From Streptomyces avicenniae (GTDB lineage: Bacteria; Actinomycetota; Actinomycetes; Streptomycetales; Streptomycetaceae): a stretch of 64,000 nucleotides of DNA. The DNA lies in contig NZ_JOEK01000009.1 of the NCBI RefSeq assembly GCF_000719135.1, forward strand, positions 124,001 through 188,000. Reading direction: 5' to 3'. The notes below the pieces were generated by a model. That model had not been told where the DNA came from and ran no database searches. It saw nothing but the letters and a program-made list of their open reading frames with translations. Every line of letters begins with the position of its first letter. Position 1 is the stretch's first letter. Positions 1-7,924 of the stretch are shown piece after piece. The translations under genes were made by a program, and so were the position numbers.

Positions 1-212
1 GCGGCTGGCGGACAGAGGGACAGCATCACCTCGGAACGGGCGACGATCTCGGGCAGTCCGGCGGCTCGAAGGCCGGCGTCCTGTGCTCGGCGTCGGGTCG
101 CGTCGCTGCGGCCGTCGGGACACCAGAGCACCGTGTGGCCCCGAAGGCGTAGTTGTGCGCCGAAGGCGGCCCCCATGCTGCCGGGGTGTAGAAGCCCCAC
201 AACCACCGTCAT
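1..212 (-). CDS. NAD(P)-binding oxidoreductase, 6-phosphogluconate/3-hydroxyisobutyrate dehydrogenase-like (3' end outside window)
   Basis: Only the first 70 codons lie in the window. The N-terminus reads MTVVVGLLHPGSMGAAFG, a beta strand followed by the GxxxPGxMG dinucleotide-binding loop of the 6PGD/hydroxyisobutyrate dehydrogenase superfamily, and later EVMLSLCPPA resembles the strand that precedes the substrate site. The ATG overlaps the TGA of the upstream HAD gene (ATGA), so the two are probably translated together. Substrate cannot be guessed without the C-terminal domain. Confidence 0.7.
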   Translation of the reverse strand, partial: MTVVVGLLHPGSMGAAFGAQLRLRGHTVLWCPDGRSDATRRRAQDAGLRAAGLPEIVARSEVMLSLCPPA

Positions 213-883
213 GACGCGATCCCTACGTGATCGGCCGTACGCAGGAGCAGGATGTCGATAGCAGCACGCACATGAGGAACCGTGTGGTCCGGGGCAGGAG
301 CCTGCGGTGCCCGCCCATGGCCGTTGGCCACCCAGATGGTGTGCAGCCCCGCCGAGCGACCTCCGACGATGTCGGTGCCGGGGTCGTCACCCACCATCCA
401 TCCCCCCTCGCCCGGTACGGCCCCACAACGGGCGAGGGCCATCTCGAAATGCCGCATCTCGGGTTTACGCGCGCCTACTTCCTCGGAAACGACGACGCCA
501 TCGACATGTTCGGCGATGCCCGTGGCCCTCAGCTTGGCCCATTGGATGTCCGCGGCACCATTGGTCGCCACCCCCACCCGCCAGCCCGCGGCACGCAGTT
601 CGTCCAGGCCGCCGAGGACCTCGGCGGGGCACGACACCCTTGCCGCGATCTCGGAACGGTAGGAACGCCACAGCTCGGGGGTCGGCGCCGAAAGCCGGAG
701 GCGCGTGCGGATCGCGTCGAAGGTGGACGGGCTGGCCCGCTCGGCCAGCATGCCCAGGACGTACGTCCGCTCCTCGTCCCCCAGACCGTGCCGGGTGGTG
801 AACTCAGCAGCCCAGTCGGCCAGCTTTCCCGCCCGGTCCACGAGGGTGTTGTCGAGATCGAAGAGAACCGCAAGGCGCCGCAC
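209..883 (-). CDS. HAD-superfamily hydrolase
   Basis: This 224-residue protein carries the HAD motifs in order: motif I DLDNTLVD near residues 9-16 (nucleophile and acid/base aspartates), motif II VGVATNG, a lysine in GARKPEM, and motif IV VGDDPGTDI followed by GGRSAGLHTIWV. Size and cap position fit small-molecule phosphatases of the phosphoglycolate-phosphatase/dehalogenase type; the substrate is unknown. The GTG start is preceded by AGGG at a 7-nt spacing. It is coupled by ATGA to the downstream oxidoreductase, so both probably act in one pathway. Confidence 0.85.
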   Translation of the reverse strand: MRRLAVLFDLDNTLVDRAGKLADWAAEFTTRHGLGDEERTYVLGMLAERASPSTFDAIRTRLRLSAPTPELWRSYRSEIAARVSCPAEVLGGLDELRAAGWRVGVATNGAADIQWAKLRATGIAEHVDGVVVSEEVGARKPEMRHFEMALARCGAVPGEGGWMVGDDPGTDIVGGRSAGLHTIWVANGHGRAPQAPAPDHTVPHVRAAIDILLLRTADHVGIAS

Positions 884-1008
884 AGCTTCACCCTAATGAA
901 CTCGCGGCCGTCGGTCGTGGTGATCGCCGGGATTGTCGCCGGGGTGGGTCCGGTCGGCGAGAGCGTGCCGGGGCGACCGCCGAAGCAGTCGGACGCCCGG
1001 GATGCGGG

Positions 1009-1932
1009 TCAGAGCTGAGGAGGGGAGACGGGTGGGGGCGGCGGGGCTCCGGGCCGTTCCTGGTCCCAGTCGGCCCGGCCTCCCGCCCCCAGCACGTGGG
1101 CGGCCAGGCGCAGGTCGTCGTCGGGCGGTCCTGAGAAGACGCGGCGGGCGACGCCCGAGACGAGGAGGGGCAGCAGCGGGCGCAGGGGCTGCACGAGGCG
1201 CAGCCACGGGGGCGCGTAGACGCTGGTGGCGCGGCGCCGGATGCCGTGGGTCAGCCACGCCGCGACACGGTCGGAGGTGTAGACGCGCTGGGCGAAGGCG
1301 GGCTGGTGGGAGCGCAGCGCGCGCAGCACGGGGTGTTCGTCGAGGGCGTCGATCATGTCGGTGCCGGTCCAGTGGAGGTAGGCGATGCCGACATCGACGC
1401 CCTCGGGGCGCAGTTCGGTGCGCAGGGCCTGGGCGAAGGACTCGACCCCGGTCTTGGAGGCGCAGTAGGCGCTCATCAGGGGTGCGGACCCGAAGGAGGC
1501 GGTGGAGGCGATCTGGAGGAAGTAGCCGCCGGTCTCCACGAGTTGGGGCAGGAAGACGCGGGCGGTGTTCGCACTGCCGATGAGATTGACCTCGATGACG
1601 CGGTTGAACAGCGCGGTCTCGCTGGCGGCGAAGGAGCCCGCGATGGCGATCCCGGCGTTGGCCACGACCACCGACGCGGGGCCGAGCCGCGCCCGCACGG
1701 CGCGCGCGGTGCCGAGCAACGTCGGCTCGTCGGTGACATCGACCTCGAAGCAGCAGGTCTCCGTGGGCAGTCCGGCGGCCACCTGGCGCAGCGACTCCAG
1801 CTCCCGCCCCAGCAGGGCCACCCGCAGCCCGCACCCGGCGAGACGGCGCGCCGTCGCGGCCCCCACCCCTCGCGCCGCGCCGGTGACCACCGCCACCCGC
1901 CCGAACGGCCGGTCCTGACCCATCGGCCCCAT
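1009..1932 (-). CDS. Short-chain dehydrogenase/reductase
   Basis: A 307-residue SDR with the cofactor loop TGAARGVGAA, the NAG motif (VVANAGIAIAG) and the catalytic Ser/Tyr/Lys set in IASTASFG...YCASK. The C-terminal extension of about 60 residues ends in a proline run. I chose the ATG at 1932 because GGGAGG sits 5 nt upstream; the frame stays open to 2010 but lacks a ribosome site there. SDRs with this extended tail are often membrane- or lipid-associated, but nothing in the neighbours gives a substrate. The 884-1008 gap is the HAD promoter region with no recognised motif. Confidence 0.85.
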   Translation of the reverse strand: MGPMGQDRPFGRVAVVTGAARGVGAATARRLAGCGLRVALLGRELESLRQVAAGLPTETCCFEVDVTDEPTLLGTARAVRARLGPASVVVANAGIAIAGSFAASETALFNRVIEVNLIGSANTARVFLPQLVETGGYFLQIASTASFGSAPLMSAYCASKTGVESFAQALRTELRPEGVDVGIAYLHWTGTDMIDALDEHPVLRALRSHQPAFAQRVYTSDRVAAWLTHGIRRRATSVYAPPWLRLVQPLRPLLPLLVSGVARRVFSGPPDDDLRLAAHVLGAGGRADWDQERPGAPPPPPVSPPQL

Positions 1933-2054
1933 CGCTGCCTCCCTGGCGAGCGCACGGCCCCGTACCGCACCCGGCCAGTCGATCACGCGCCGTGCCGCGG
2001 CACCCGTCACGGGCGGCCCACCGGGTGAGCGCGGGCGCCTGGGAGACTGCGGTC

Positions 2055-2582
2055 ATGGAGACGAGCGCGCAGCGGGAAGCGGACGGGACACGGCCGGGCC
2101 GTCCCGCGTGGGAGCTGCGTCCGGCGGAGCCCGCCGACGTCGAGGTGATCGCGGAGCTGCGGGCGACCGTCATGCGCGCGGACCTGGAGCGGCTGGGCCG
2201 GTTCGACGCGCACCGGGTACGGCAGCGGCTGCGTGACGCGTTCTCGCCCCGCTACACGTCGGTGATCCTGTCCGGCGGCGCCTTCGCGGGGTGCGTCACG
2301 CTGCGCCCCGCCGAGGACGGGCGATGGCTGGAGCACTTCTACCTCGTCCCAGGGCTCCAGGGCAGGGGGCTCGGCTCCGCCGTCCTGCGGACGCTGTTGG
2401 AGCGGGCCGACGCCGAGGGGACGCCCGTGCGGCTGGACGTCCTGCGGGGCAGCGCGGCGCGGCGGCTGTACGAGCGCCACGGGTTCGCCGTCGAGTCCGA
2501 GGACGCGATCGACGTCTTCATGGTGCGGCGGCCGGACGCGGGCGGCGGCGCCCCGGCTGCGCAGGCGCGGCGGGGCGCTTAG
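2055..2582 (+). CDS. GNAT family N-acetyltransferase
   Basis: This 175-residue protein has the GNAT fold signature: LRPAEPADVEVIAEL (beta1-alpha1), LEHFYLVPGLQGRGLGSAVL (beta4 and the Q/RxxGxG/A acetyl-CoA pyrophosphate loop) and AARRLYERHGFAVES (motif B). The ATG at 2055 is preceded by GGGAG; an in-frame ATG at 1992 lies over the SDR leader and is less likely. It is divergent from the SDR and 32 nt upstream of a membrane protein. The acceptor substrate is unknown. Confidence 0.85.
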   Translation: METSAQREADGTRPGRPAWELRPAEPADVEVIAELRATVMRADLERLGRFDAHRVRQRLRDAFSPRYTSVILSGGAFAGCVTLRPAEDGRWLEHFYLVPGLQGRGLGSAVLRTLLERADAEGTPVRLDVLRGSAARRLYERHGFAVESEDAIDVFMVRRPDAGGGAPAAQARRGA

Positions 2583-2614
2583 CCTCGGAGGACGCCCGCG
2601 AAAGGGAGGACCGC

Positions 2615-3097
2615 ATGTCCCGCAACCGCTCACGCGTCCTCGGACTGGTCGCCGGCGCCGCCGCAGGCGCGGCGGGCACGACGGCGCTCAACACCGTGAC
2701 GTACGCCGACATGGCGCTGCGGGGCAGGCCCGCCAGCAGCACGCCGGAGGCGACGGTCGAGAAGCTGGCGGGCGACGCCCACGTCACGATCCCCGGGGAC
2801 GAGGGGACGCGCCCGAACCGGTTCACCGGCCTCGGCGCGCTGACGGGCCTGGCGGCCGGGGTGGGCGCGGGCGCGCTGCTCGGCGCCTGGCGCGCGGCGG
2901 GGTGGCGGCCGGGGACGGTGCTGTGCGGGGCGACGGCCGCGCTCGCCGCGCTGGTGGCCTCGAACGGGCCGATGACGCTGCTGCGCGTGACCGACCCCCG
3001 GACGTGGAGCGCGTCCGACTGGGTCAGCGACGTCGTGCCGCACGCGGCGTACGGCGCCGTGACGGCGTGGCTGCTGGAGCGGCTCGACCCGGCCTGA
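2615..3097 (+). CDS. Small membrane protein of unknown function
   Basis: A 160-residue protein with an excellent ribosome site (AAAGGGAGGA, 4 nt before ATG). It has an Ala/Gly-rich hydrophobic N-terminal segment (about residues 7-27), two more hydrophobic segments (about 72-93 and 98-118) and a weaker one near 143-155. The 40-residue stretch between the first two holds a conserved-looking acidic loop (TVEKLAGDAHVTIPGDEG). I do not recognise a family. It follows the GNAT gene closely and converges on the RraA-like gene 24 nt away. Confidence 0.7.
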   Translation: MSRNRSRVLGLVAGAAAGAAGTTALNTVTYADMALRGRPASSTPEATVEKLAGDAHVTIPGDEGTRPNRFTGLGALTGLAAGVGAGALLGAWRAAGWRPGTVLCGATAALAALVASNGPMTLLRVTDPRTWSASDWVSDVVPHAAYGAVTAWLLERLDPA

Positions 3098-3121
3098 CCC
3101 GGCTCGCCCGGCCTGGCCCGC

Positions 3122-3883
3122 TCAGACCTCGATCTCGCCGCCGACGGTCCGCAGGTGCTCGCGGAAGGTGAGCGACGGGTTCTCGCGGCGGCGCTCCAGG
3201 TAGCGGCGGAACGCGACCTGCTCGCGCAGGGTGACCCCGGCGCGGATGCGGTCGGCCTGGGCGCGTTCGGTGTCACGGATACCGGCCGCCGTGTCGAGGA
3301 GGCGGGCGGCGTCGGCGTCCGGGACGAACAGCACGCCGTCGTCGTCGGCGAGCACCAGGTCGGAGCGGCCGACCGTCCACTCCCCCACCTCCGCGGACTC
3401 CAGGGCGTCGGCGGGACTCGGGTCGAGGCGCTGCGGGCCGGTCGGTACGGCGCCCAGGCTGATCACGGGCAGGCCGATCGCGCGGATGTCGGCGGTGTCG
3501 CGGTGCAGGCCCCAGATGACGACGCCCGCGACCCCGGCAGCCCGCGCCTCCAGGACGGCCAGGTCACCGGCGCACGCCTCGTCGGTCCGGCCGCCGTTGT
3601 CGATCACCAGCACGTCGCCCGGCGCGGCCGTCTCGAACGCTTCGAGGAAGACGTCCACGCTGCCGGTGTGCCGCACGGGCAGGACGCGTCCGGCGAGGCG
3701 CGTGCCCGGCAGGACGGGCCGCAGCCCGGCGGGCGCGCAGCGCACGGGCAGCCCGAGCCGCAGGCAGGCGTCCGCGACGTGGGGGGTGGTGAGGGTGGCG
3801 AAGTGCCGCGCGATCTCGGCGTTCCCGGTGAGGTGGGTGGGGCGCGGGGTGGGCGCGTCCTTCGTCCGGGCGGTGTTGTCCAT
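3122..3883 (-). CDS. RraA-superfamily protein (HMG/CHA aldolase-like)
   Basis: A 253-residue protein of the RraA/4-hydroxy-4-methyl-2-oxoglutarate aldolase fold: TPHVADACLRLG near the N-terminus, APGDVLVIDNGGRTDEACAG (glycine-rich Mg/pyruvate-binding loop), GVVIWGLHRDTADI (the Arg-Asp pair of the active site) and VSLGAVPTG. A C-terminal extension of about 50 residues (REQVAFRRYLERRRENPS...) is longer than E. coli RraA and fits the lyase branch. The ATG at 3883 has GAGG at 7-nt spacing; an upstream ATG at 3913 lacks one. Role likely retro-aldol or decarboxylation of an oxo-acid, not RNase E control. Confidence 0.8.
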   Translation of the reverse strand: MDNTARTKDAPTPRPTHLTGNAEIARHFATLTTPHVADACLRLGLPVRCAPAGLRPVLPGTRLAGRVLPVRHTGSVDVFLEAFETAAPGDVLVIDNGGRTDEACAGDLAVLEARAAGVAGVVIWGLHRDTADIRAIGLPVISLGAVPTGPQRLDPSPADALESAEVGEWTVGRSDLVLADDDGVLFVPDADAARLLDTAAGIRDTERAQADRIRAGVTLREQVAFRRYLERRRENPSLTFREHLRTVGGEIEV

Positions 3884-4023
3884 GGCTGTGCCTCGCTGGT
3901 CGGACCCCGGCACGGGGCGTGTGCCGCCGTGCCGGGGCCGACCCTATGCGACGGGCCGCGGGGCGTGCCGCAGGGGAACGGTCGGAGGGGGCGACGCGTC
4001 CGCGGGCGTCGCCGTGCGGGAGG

Positions 4024-4932
4024 TCACGGGACGCGTGCCGCCTTCTTGAAGACCTCCAACACCGACAGGTAGCTCTCGGCGCCGTGGCCCTCGGCGACGG
4101 CCCGCCTGGCGATCTCCCGCATGAGCCGCGGCTGGTCGGTGTGGACGCCCTGCTCCTCGCTGGTGCGGGTGACGTGGTCGAGCGCGTGGAGGTTCATCTC
4201 CAGGGTGCCGAGTTCGCCGGGGTAATGGCCCCGGTCCAGGTCGGGGAGATGCCCGGCGAACGTGGGGTCGAGCACCGAGGGCATGAACCAGCCGAGCGCG
4301 AGATCGGCGAACGTGACCGCGGGGACGCCCGCGGAACCGACCAGGGCGGTGGCGTGCAGGAAGCCGTTCACCGTCGCGTACATCATTTCGAGCAGCGCCG
4401 TGTTGTAGAGGAGCGCCAGGCCGGGGTCGGGGCCGAGGTGGCGGGGGTCGCCCAGGGTCGCCAGCGTCGCCCGGTGCGCGTCGAAGACGTCCCGCGCGCC
4501 GCTGTAGAGGAAGACGGACGTGGGGTCCCCGACGAGCGGGGGCGGCACCATGATCGCGCCGTCCAGCCAGCGGGCGCCCCGGTCGGCCGCCCGACCGACC
4601 GCCGCGCGCGCCTCCTCCGGCGTACCTGTGCCGAGGTTGACCAGGACGCGGTCCCGCAGGGCGTCCCGGGCAGGGGCGAGGACCGCGTCCGTGGTCGGGT
4701 AGTCCTGGAGGCACAGGAGCGTGAGGGGGCTCGCGGACACCGCCTCGGCGACGGTCGCCGCGCGGCGGACGCCCTTGGCGACGAGGCTGTCGGCCTTCCC
4801 CGGGGTGCGGTTCCAGACGGTCGTGGTGTGGCCGCGGTCGGCGAGCGTCGCGGCGAGCGCGTGGCCCATGGGTCCGAGGCCGACGACGGTGACGGGCGGG
4901 TGCTGCGGATCGGGCAGGTGAGGATGCGTCAT
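4024..4932 (-). CDS. NAD(P)-dependent imine-reductase-like oxidoreductase
   Basis: A 302-residue beta-hydroxyacid-dehydrogenase/imine-reductase family protein. Visible are the Rossmann loop VVGLGPMGHALA, the NADPH-selecting WNRTPGKAD, the VNLGTGTPEEARA segment and the inter-domain helix region (YNTALLEMMYATVNGFLH) that shapes the IRED active site. Length and motif order match Streptomyces imine reductases better than hydroxyisobutyrate dehydrogenases. It is divergent from a MerR regulator with a shared 59-bp region. Its own promoter leaves almost no 5' leader, so the transcript may be leaderless. Confidence 0.8.
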   Translation of the reverse strand: MTHPHLPDPQHPPVTVVGLGPMGHALAATLADRGHTTTVWNRTPGKADSLVAKGVRRAATVAEAVSASPLTLLCLQDYPTTDAVLAPARDALRDRVLVNLGTGTPEEARAAVGRAADRGARWLDGAIMVPPPLVGDPTSVFLYSGARDVFDAHRATLATLGDPRHLGPDPGLALLYNTALLEMMYATVNGFLHATALVGSAGVPAVTFADLALGWFMPSVLDPTFAGHLPDLDRGHYPGELGTLEMNLHALDHVTRTSEEQGVHTDQPRLMREIARRAVAEGHGAESYLSVLEVFKKAARVP

Positions 4933-4939
4933 GCGCCCT

Positions 4940-4971
4940 AGACTTGTCTGTCACATCGATGTGAGAGTCAA
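4940..4971 (-). promoter_or_regulatory. Divergent promoter with perfect 14-bp MerR-type operator
   Basis: TCACATCGATGTGA at 4951-4964 is a perfect palindrome. On the minus strand it sits between a -35 (TTGACT, 4966-4971) and a -10-like AAGTCT (4940-4945), with an over-long spacer of 20 bp, the geometry MerR proteins untwist to activate. The predicted start point falls at or next to the ATG of the imine-reductase-like gene. Binding is inferred. Confidence 0.55.
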
Positions 4972-4991
4972 GGGGACGTGGGGGTCGTCAC

Positions 4992-5372
4992 ATGCGCATG
5001 GGCGAGTTCGCCCGGCGGACCGGGGTCAGCCAGCGCCTGCTGCGGTACTACGAGGAGCAGGGGCTGCTGCGTCCTTCGCGGCGGCCGAGCGGATACCGCG
5101 AGTACACGGAGGACGACGTCGTCACCGTCCGGGGCATCCGCATCCTGCTCGCCGCAGGGCTCGGCACGGCCACCATCGCAGAAGTGCTGCCCTGCATGGT
5201 CGATGACGGGCGGACCCTCGCGCCCGCCTGCTCCGGCATGCTGCCCGACCTGGAGCGGGAGCGCGCGCGCATCGACGCGGCCGTGGCCGACCTGCTGGCC
5301 GCGCGGGACAGGCTCGACGGCGTCATCGCCGCCACGGCACCGGCCGGGAGCGGCGCTCCGGCGGCCTGCTGA
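4992..5372 (+). CDS. MerR family transcriptional regulator
   Basis: A 126-residue MerR protein: winged HTH at residues 1-70 (MGEFARRTGVSQRLLRYYEEQGLL...GYREYT), then a dimerisation coiled coil (residues 85-115). Three cysteines (in LPCMVD, PACSG and the C-terminal residue) could serve redox or metal sensing but do not match a named metal-site pattern. The ATG has GGGGG 7 nt upstream. It is divergent from the imine-reductase-like gene, which is its likely target through the palindrome at 4951-4964. Confidence 0.9.
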   Translation: MRMGEFARRTGVSQRLLRYYEEQGLLRPSRRPSGYREYTEDDVVTVRGIRILLAAGLGTATIAEVLPCMVDDGRTLAPACSGMLPDLERERARIDAAVADLLAARDRLDGVIAATAPAGSGAPAAC

Positions 5373-5373
5373 G

Positions 5374-5393
5374 CGCCCGTCACAGGACGGGCG
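5374..5393. terminator. Bidirectional hairpin between convergent genes
   Basis: Perfect 8-bp stem CGCCCGTC / GACGGGCG with a 4-nt ACAG loop. It overlaps the stop of the DUF4291 gene and lies 1 nt after the MerR stop, so it can end both transcripts. There is no T-tract, as is usual in Streptomyces. Confidence 0.6.
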
Positions 5394-5973
5394 ACGCGGG
5401 CGCCGGGTAGGGCCGTTCCACGGGGAGGAGACGGGCGGCCTCCTCGGTGCGCCGCGCGCGGACGAGCGCCCGGATCTCGTGGGCGAGCGGCGTGACGTCG
5501 GTGATGCCGGTGATCCACTCGTCGGCGTAGCGGCGTGACGCCTCGCCGTGCAGGCCGAGTTGCAGGGAACGGTGGGGCAACGGGCGCAGGTGCAGGTCGC
5601 GTTCGGGGTCCCACTGGACGCGCGCGGGTGAGCGCCTGAGCGTGGCGCGCCAGTCGGCGGCGTCCGCGTACCGGTCGGGGTCGTGGTGGGACAGGCAGGC
5701 GCGTTCCAGGGCCCAGGCGAAGCCCTCGCGGGTGATCTCGACGGCGAGGACGGTCTCCTGGTCGGGCTTGGTCGCCCAGCCGCAGCGGTACATCATCCAC
5801 AGGAACGAGGGCTTGACCCAGGTCATCCGCCCGCGTTCCCAGGCCGGGGGGAAGCGGCCGTCGCGGGCCGCCGGGAGGCCGAGCGCGGGCGCGTACGCCT
5901 GGTAGACGGTGACGGTCCCGGCGGTGTACGCGGCCCGTATCTGGCGGTGCGGCGGGCTCTCCTGCGTGGTCAT
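5380..5973 (-). CDS. DUF4291 family protein
   Basis: A 197-residue protein with the DUF4291 pattern: RQIRAAYTAGTVTVYQAY near the N-terminus, MTWVKPSFLWMMYRCGWATK in the middle, VLAVEITREGFAWAL, and LQLGLHGEASRRYADEWI near the end. The family is widespread in bacteria and fungi but has no assigned reaction; I give none. It is convergent with the MerR gene and about 40 nt from the HxlR gene end, with no sign of an operon. Confidence 0.85.
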   Translation of the reverse strand: MTTQESPPHRQIRAAYTAGTVTVYQAYAPALGLPAARDGRFPPAWERGRMTWVKPSFLWMMYRCGWATKPDQETVLAVEITREGFAWALERACLSHHDPDRYADAADWRATLRRSPARVQWDPERDLHLRPLPHRSLQLGLHGEASRRYADEWITGITDVTPLAHEIRALVRARRTEEAARLLPVERPYPAPASPVL

Positions 5974-6012
5974 GGCGGGCAGTGTGGCACGGGCCCTGGG
6001 CGGCGGTCGCGG

Positions 6013-6426
6013 CTATTGCGGGGGCACGGTGACGGCCCCGGCGTCGTGGCCGGTCTGGGCTGCGACGACCTCCCGCGCGTTGCCCTTGACCCAGCGCAGC
6101 AGCGTCTCCAGCGGCGCCGCGGCGTCCGCGCCGAGCGGCGTGAGGGCGTACCGCACGCTCGGCGGCACGGTCGGGAGCACCTCGCGGGAGAGCAGGCCGT
6201 CCCGGACGAGCGTGCGCAGGTTCTGCGAGAGCATCTTCTCGCTGACGCCGTCGATGAGCGTGCGCAGCTCGTGGAACCTGAGCGGGCCGCCCTGGAGACC
6301 GACCAGGATCAACAGGCCCCAGCGGCTGGTGAGATGGTCGAGCACCTCACGTCCTGGGCAGTCCCTGTTGAACGCGTCACAGGGGTCGGGTGGCGTGGCG
6401 GGCGTGACCTGGGAGCGGGCTTCCAT
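6013..6426 (-). CDS. HxlR family winged-helix regulator
   Basis: A 137-residue HxlR/MarR-like regulator: two cysteines upstream of the helix-turn-helix (PCDAFNRDCPGREVL), the hallmark HLTSRWGLLILVGLQGGPLRF, recognition segment SEKMLSQNLRTLVRDGLLSR and wing VRYALTPLG. In HxlR relatives such cysteines sense electrophiles or thiol stress. It is divergent from an MFS exporter 63 bp away, a common arrangement in which the regulator represses the pump. Confidence 0.9.
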   Translation of the reverse strand: MEARSQVTPATPPDPCDAFNRDCPGREVLDHLTSRWGLLILVGLQGGPLRFHELRTLIDGVSEKMLSQNLRTLVRDGLLSREVLPTVPPSVRYALTPLGADAAAPLETLLRWVKGNAREVVAAQTGHDAGAVTVPPQ

Positions 6427-6444
6427 GCCCGGAGCTTACTTCGA

Positions 6445-6458
6445 GGTATGCCCTTACC
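6445..6458. promoter_or_regulatory. Possible HxlR operator
   Basis: In the 63-bp divergent gap, GGTA (6445-6448) and TACC (6455-6458) form a short inverted repeat around six bases. HxlR sites are often short imperfect palindromes of this sort. The arms are only 4 bp, so this is tentative. Confidence 0.25.
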
Positions 6459-6489
6459 AGAAGAGAGCATTGCCTTCTAGCGTCCCCGC

Positions 6490-7896
6490 ATGACCACCTC
6501 TCGTACCGCTCCCCCCGTCGCGTCCACGGCCCGGTCGGGCCGGGTGCTGACCGCGCTCGTCGTGTCCGTCGCCGGGTACGCCCTGATGCAGACGCTCGTC
6601 GTGCCCGCGCTCGGGCTGCTCCAGACCGAGCTGGACACGACGCCGGTGTGGTCCGCCTGGGTCCTCAGCGCGTTCCTGCTCTCCAGCGCGGTGCTGACCC
6701 CGCTGATCGGCCGGATGGGCGACCAGTACGGCAGGCGCCGCGTGCTGCTGTGGGTGCTGGCCGTCCACGCGGCGGGCACCGTGGGCGCCGCGCTGTCGCA
6801 GGACATCGGCCAGCTGATCGCCGCCCGCGTCGTGCAGGGCGCGGCGCTGGCCGTGCTGCCGCTGGCGTTCGGCATCCTGCGCGAGGCGCTGCCGCCCGCA
6901 CGGCTCCACCTCGGCACCGGCCTGGTGTCGGGCGTCATGGGGGTGGGGGCGGGCGCGGGCCTCGTCGTGGGCGGGCTGCTCGCCGACCACTTCTCGTGGC
7001 GGGCGCTGTTCGTGCTGGGCGCGGCCCTGGCGGCGGTGAGCTTCGTGCTGGTGCTGCTGTGGGTGCCCGCCGGGCCGCAGGCGGGCGGCGGGCGGCTGGA
7101 TCTCGGCGGCGCCGCGTTCCTCGGGCTCACGCTGGTCCTGCTGCTGCTCGCGCTGACGGAGGGGCCGGCCTGGGGCTGGACGTCGTGGCGGGTGCTCGGG
7201 CTCTTCGCGCTGTCGCTGGGCGGCGCGGCGCTGCTGGCGTGGTTCGAGAAGGGCAGGGACGACGCGCTGGTGGACATCGTGGAGTTCACGCGTGCGCCGA
7301 TGCTGATGACGCACCTGTCGGCGTTCGCGTTCGGCGCCCTGTCGTACGTCTTCTACGTCGCGATGCCGCGCTTCGCCCAGACGCCTGAGGAGGCCGCCGG
7401 TTACGGCTTCGGGGCGACGATCACCGTGGCGGGGCTCCTGATGCTGCCCGGGGCGCTGACGATCCTGCCCGCGAGCATGGCGACCGGCCCGCTGGCCGCG
7501 CGCGCCGGGGAGCGCGCGCCGCTCGTCGCCGGGTTCCTCGTGTGCGTGGCGGGCTCGGCGCTGCTGGCGCTCGCGCACGGCGCGATGTGGCACCACCTGG
7601 TGTTCTACGCGCTGGTCGGTGTCGGCTCGGGGCTCGTCATGGCCGCGCTGCCGAAGCGCGTCGGCGCGCTGGCGCCGCCGCACCGGACGGGCACGGCCAA
7701 CGGCCTGAACAACATCGCCCGTACGGTCGGCGGCGTGGTCGGCAGCCAGGTCACGGCGGCCGTCTTCACGGCGGGCGCGGACGGCGGCCTGCCGGGCGAC
7801 GGCACGTACACCACGCTGTTCTGGCTGGCGGCGGCCGTCGGGCTCGCGGGCGCGCTCGTCGCGCCGTACGCCGTGCGGGCGGAGCGCGCGGCCTGA
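6490..7896 (+). CDS. MFS drug-exporter-like transporter
   Basis: A 468-residue integral membrane protein with the hydrophobic pattern of a 14-TM DHA2-type major facilitator. The cytoplasmic loop 2-3 motif A reads GRMGDQYGRRRVLL (about residues 76-89) and a motif-C-like GVMGVGAGAGLVVGG follows in helix 5. The start ATG lies opposite the HxlR gene. Function inferred: proton-driven efflux of a small toxic compound, induced when HxlR is inactivated. The substrate cannot be read from sequence. Confidence 0.9.
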   Translation: MTTSRTAPPVASTARSGRVLTALVVSVAGYALMQTLVVPALGLLQTELDTTPVWSAWVLSAFLLSSAVLTPLIGRMGDQYGRRRVLLWVLAVHAAGTVGAALSQDIGQLIAARVVQGAALAVLPLAFGILREALPPARLHLGTGLVSGVMGVGAGAGLVVGGLLADHFSWRALFVLGAALAAVSFVLVLLWVPAGPQAGGGRLDLGGAAFLGLTLVLLLLALTEGPAWGWTSWRVLGLFALSLGGAALLAWFEKGRDDALVDIVEFTRAPMLMTHLSAFAFGALSYVFYVAMPRFAQTPEEAAGYGFGATITVAGLLMLPGALTILPASMATGPLAARAGERAPLVAGFLVCVAGSALLALAHGAMWHHLVFYALVGVGSGLVMAALPKRVGALAPPHRTGTANGLNNIARTVGGVVGSQVTAAVFTAGADGGLPGDGTYTTLFWLAAAVGLAGALVAPYAVRAERAA

Positions 7897-7924
7897 CGGC
7901 GGCGCGCCCGCCCGCCCCGGCGGC

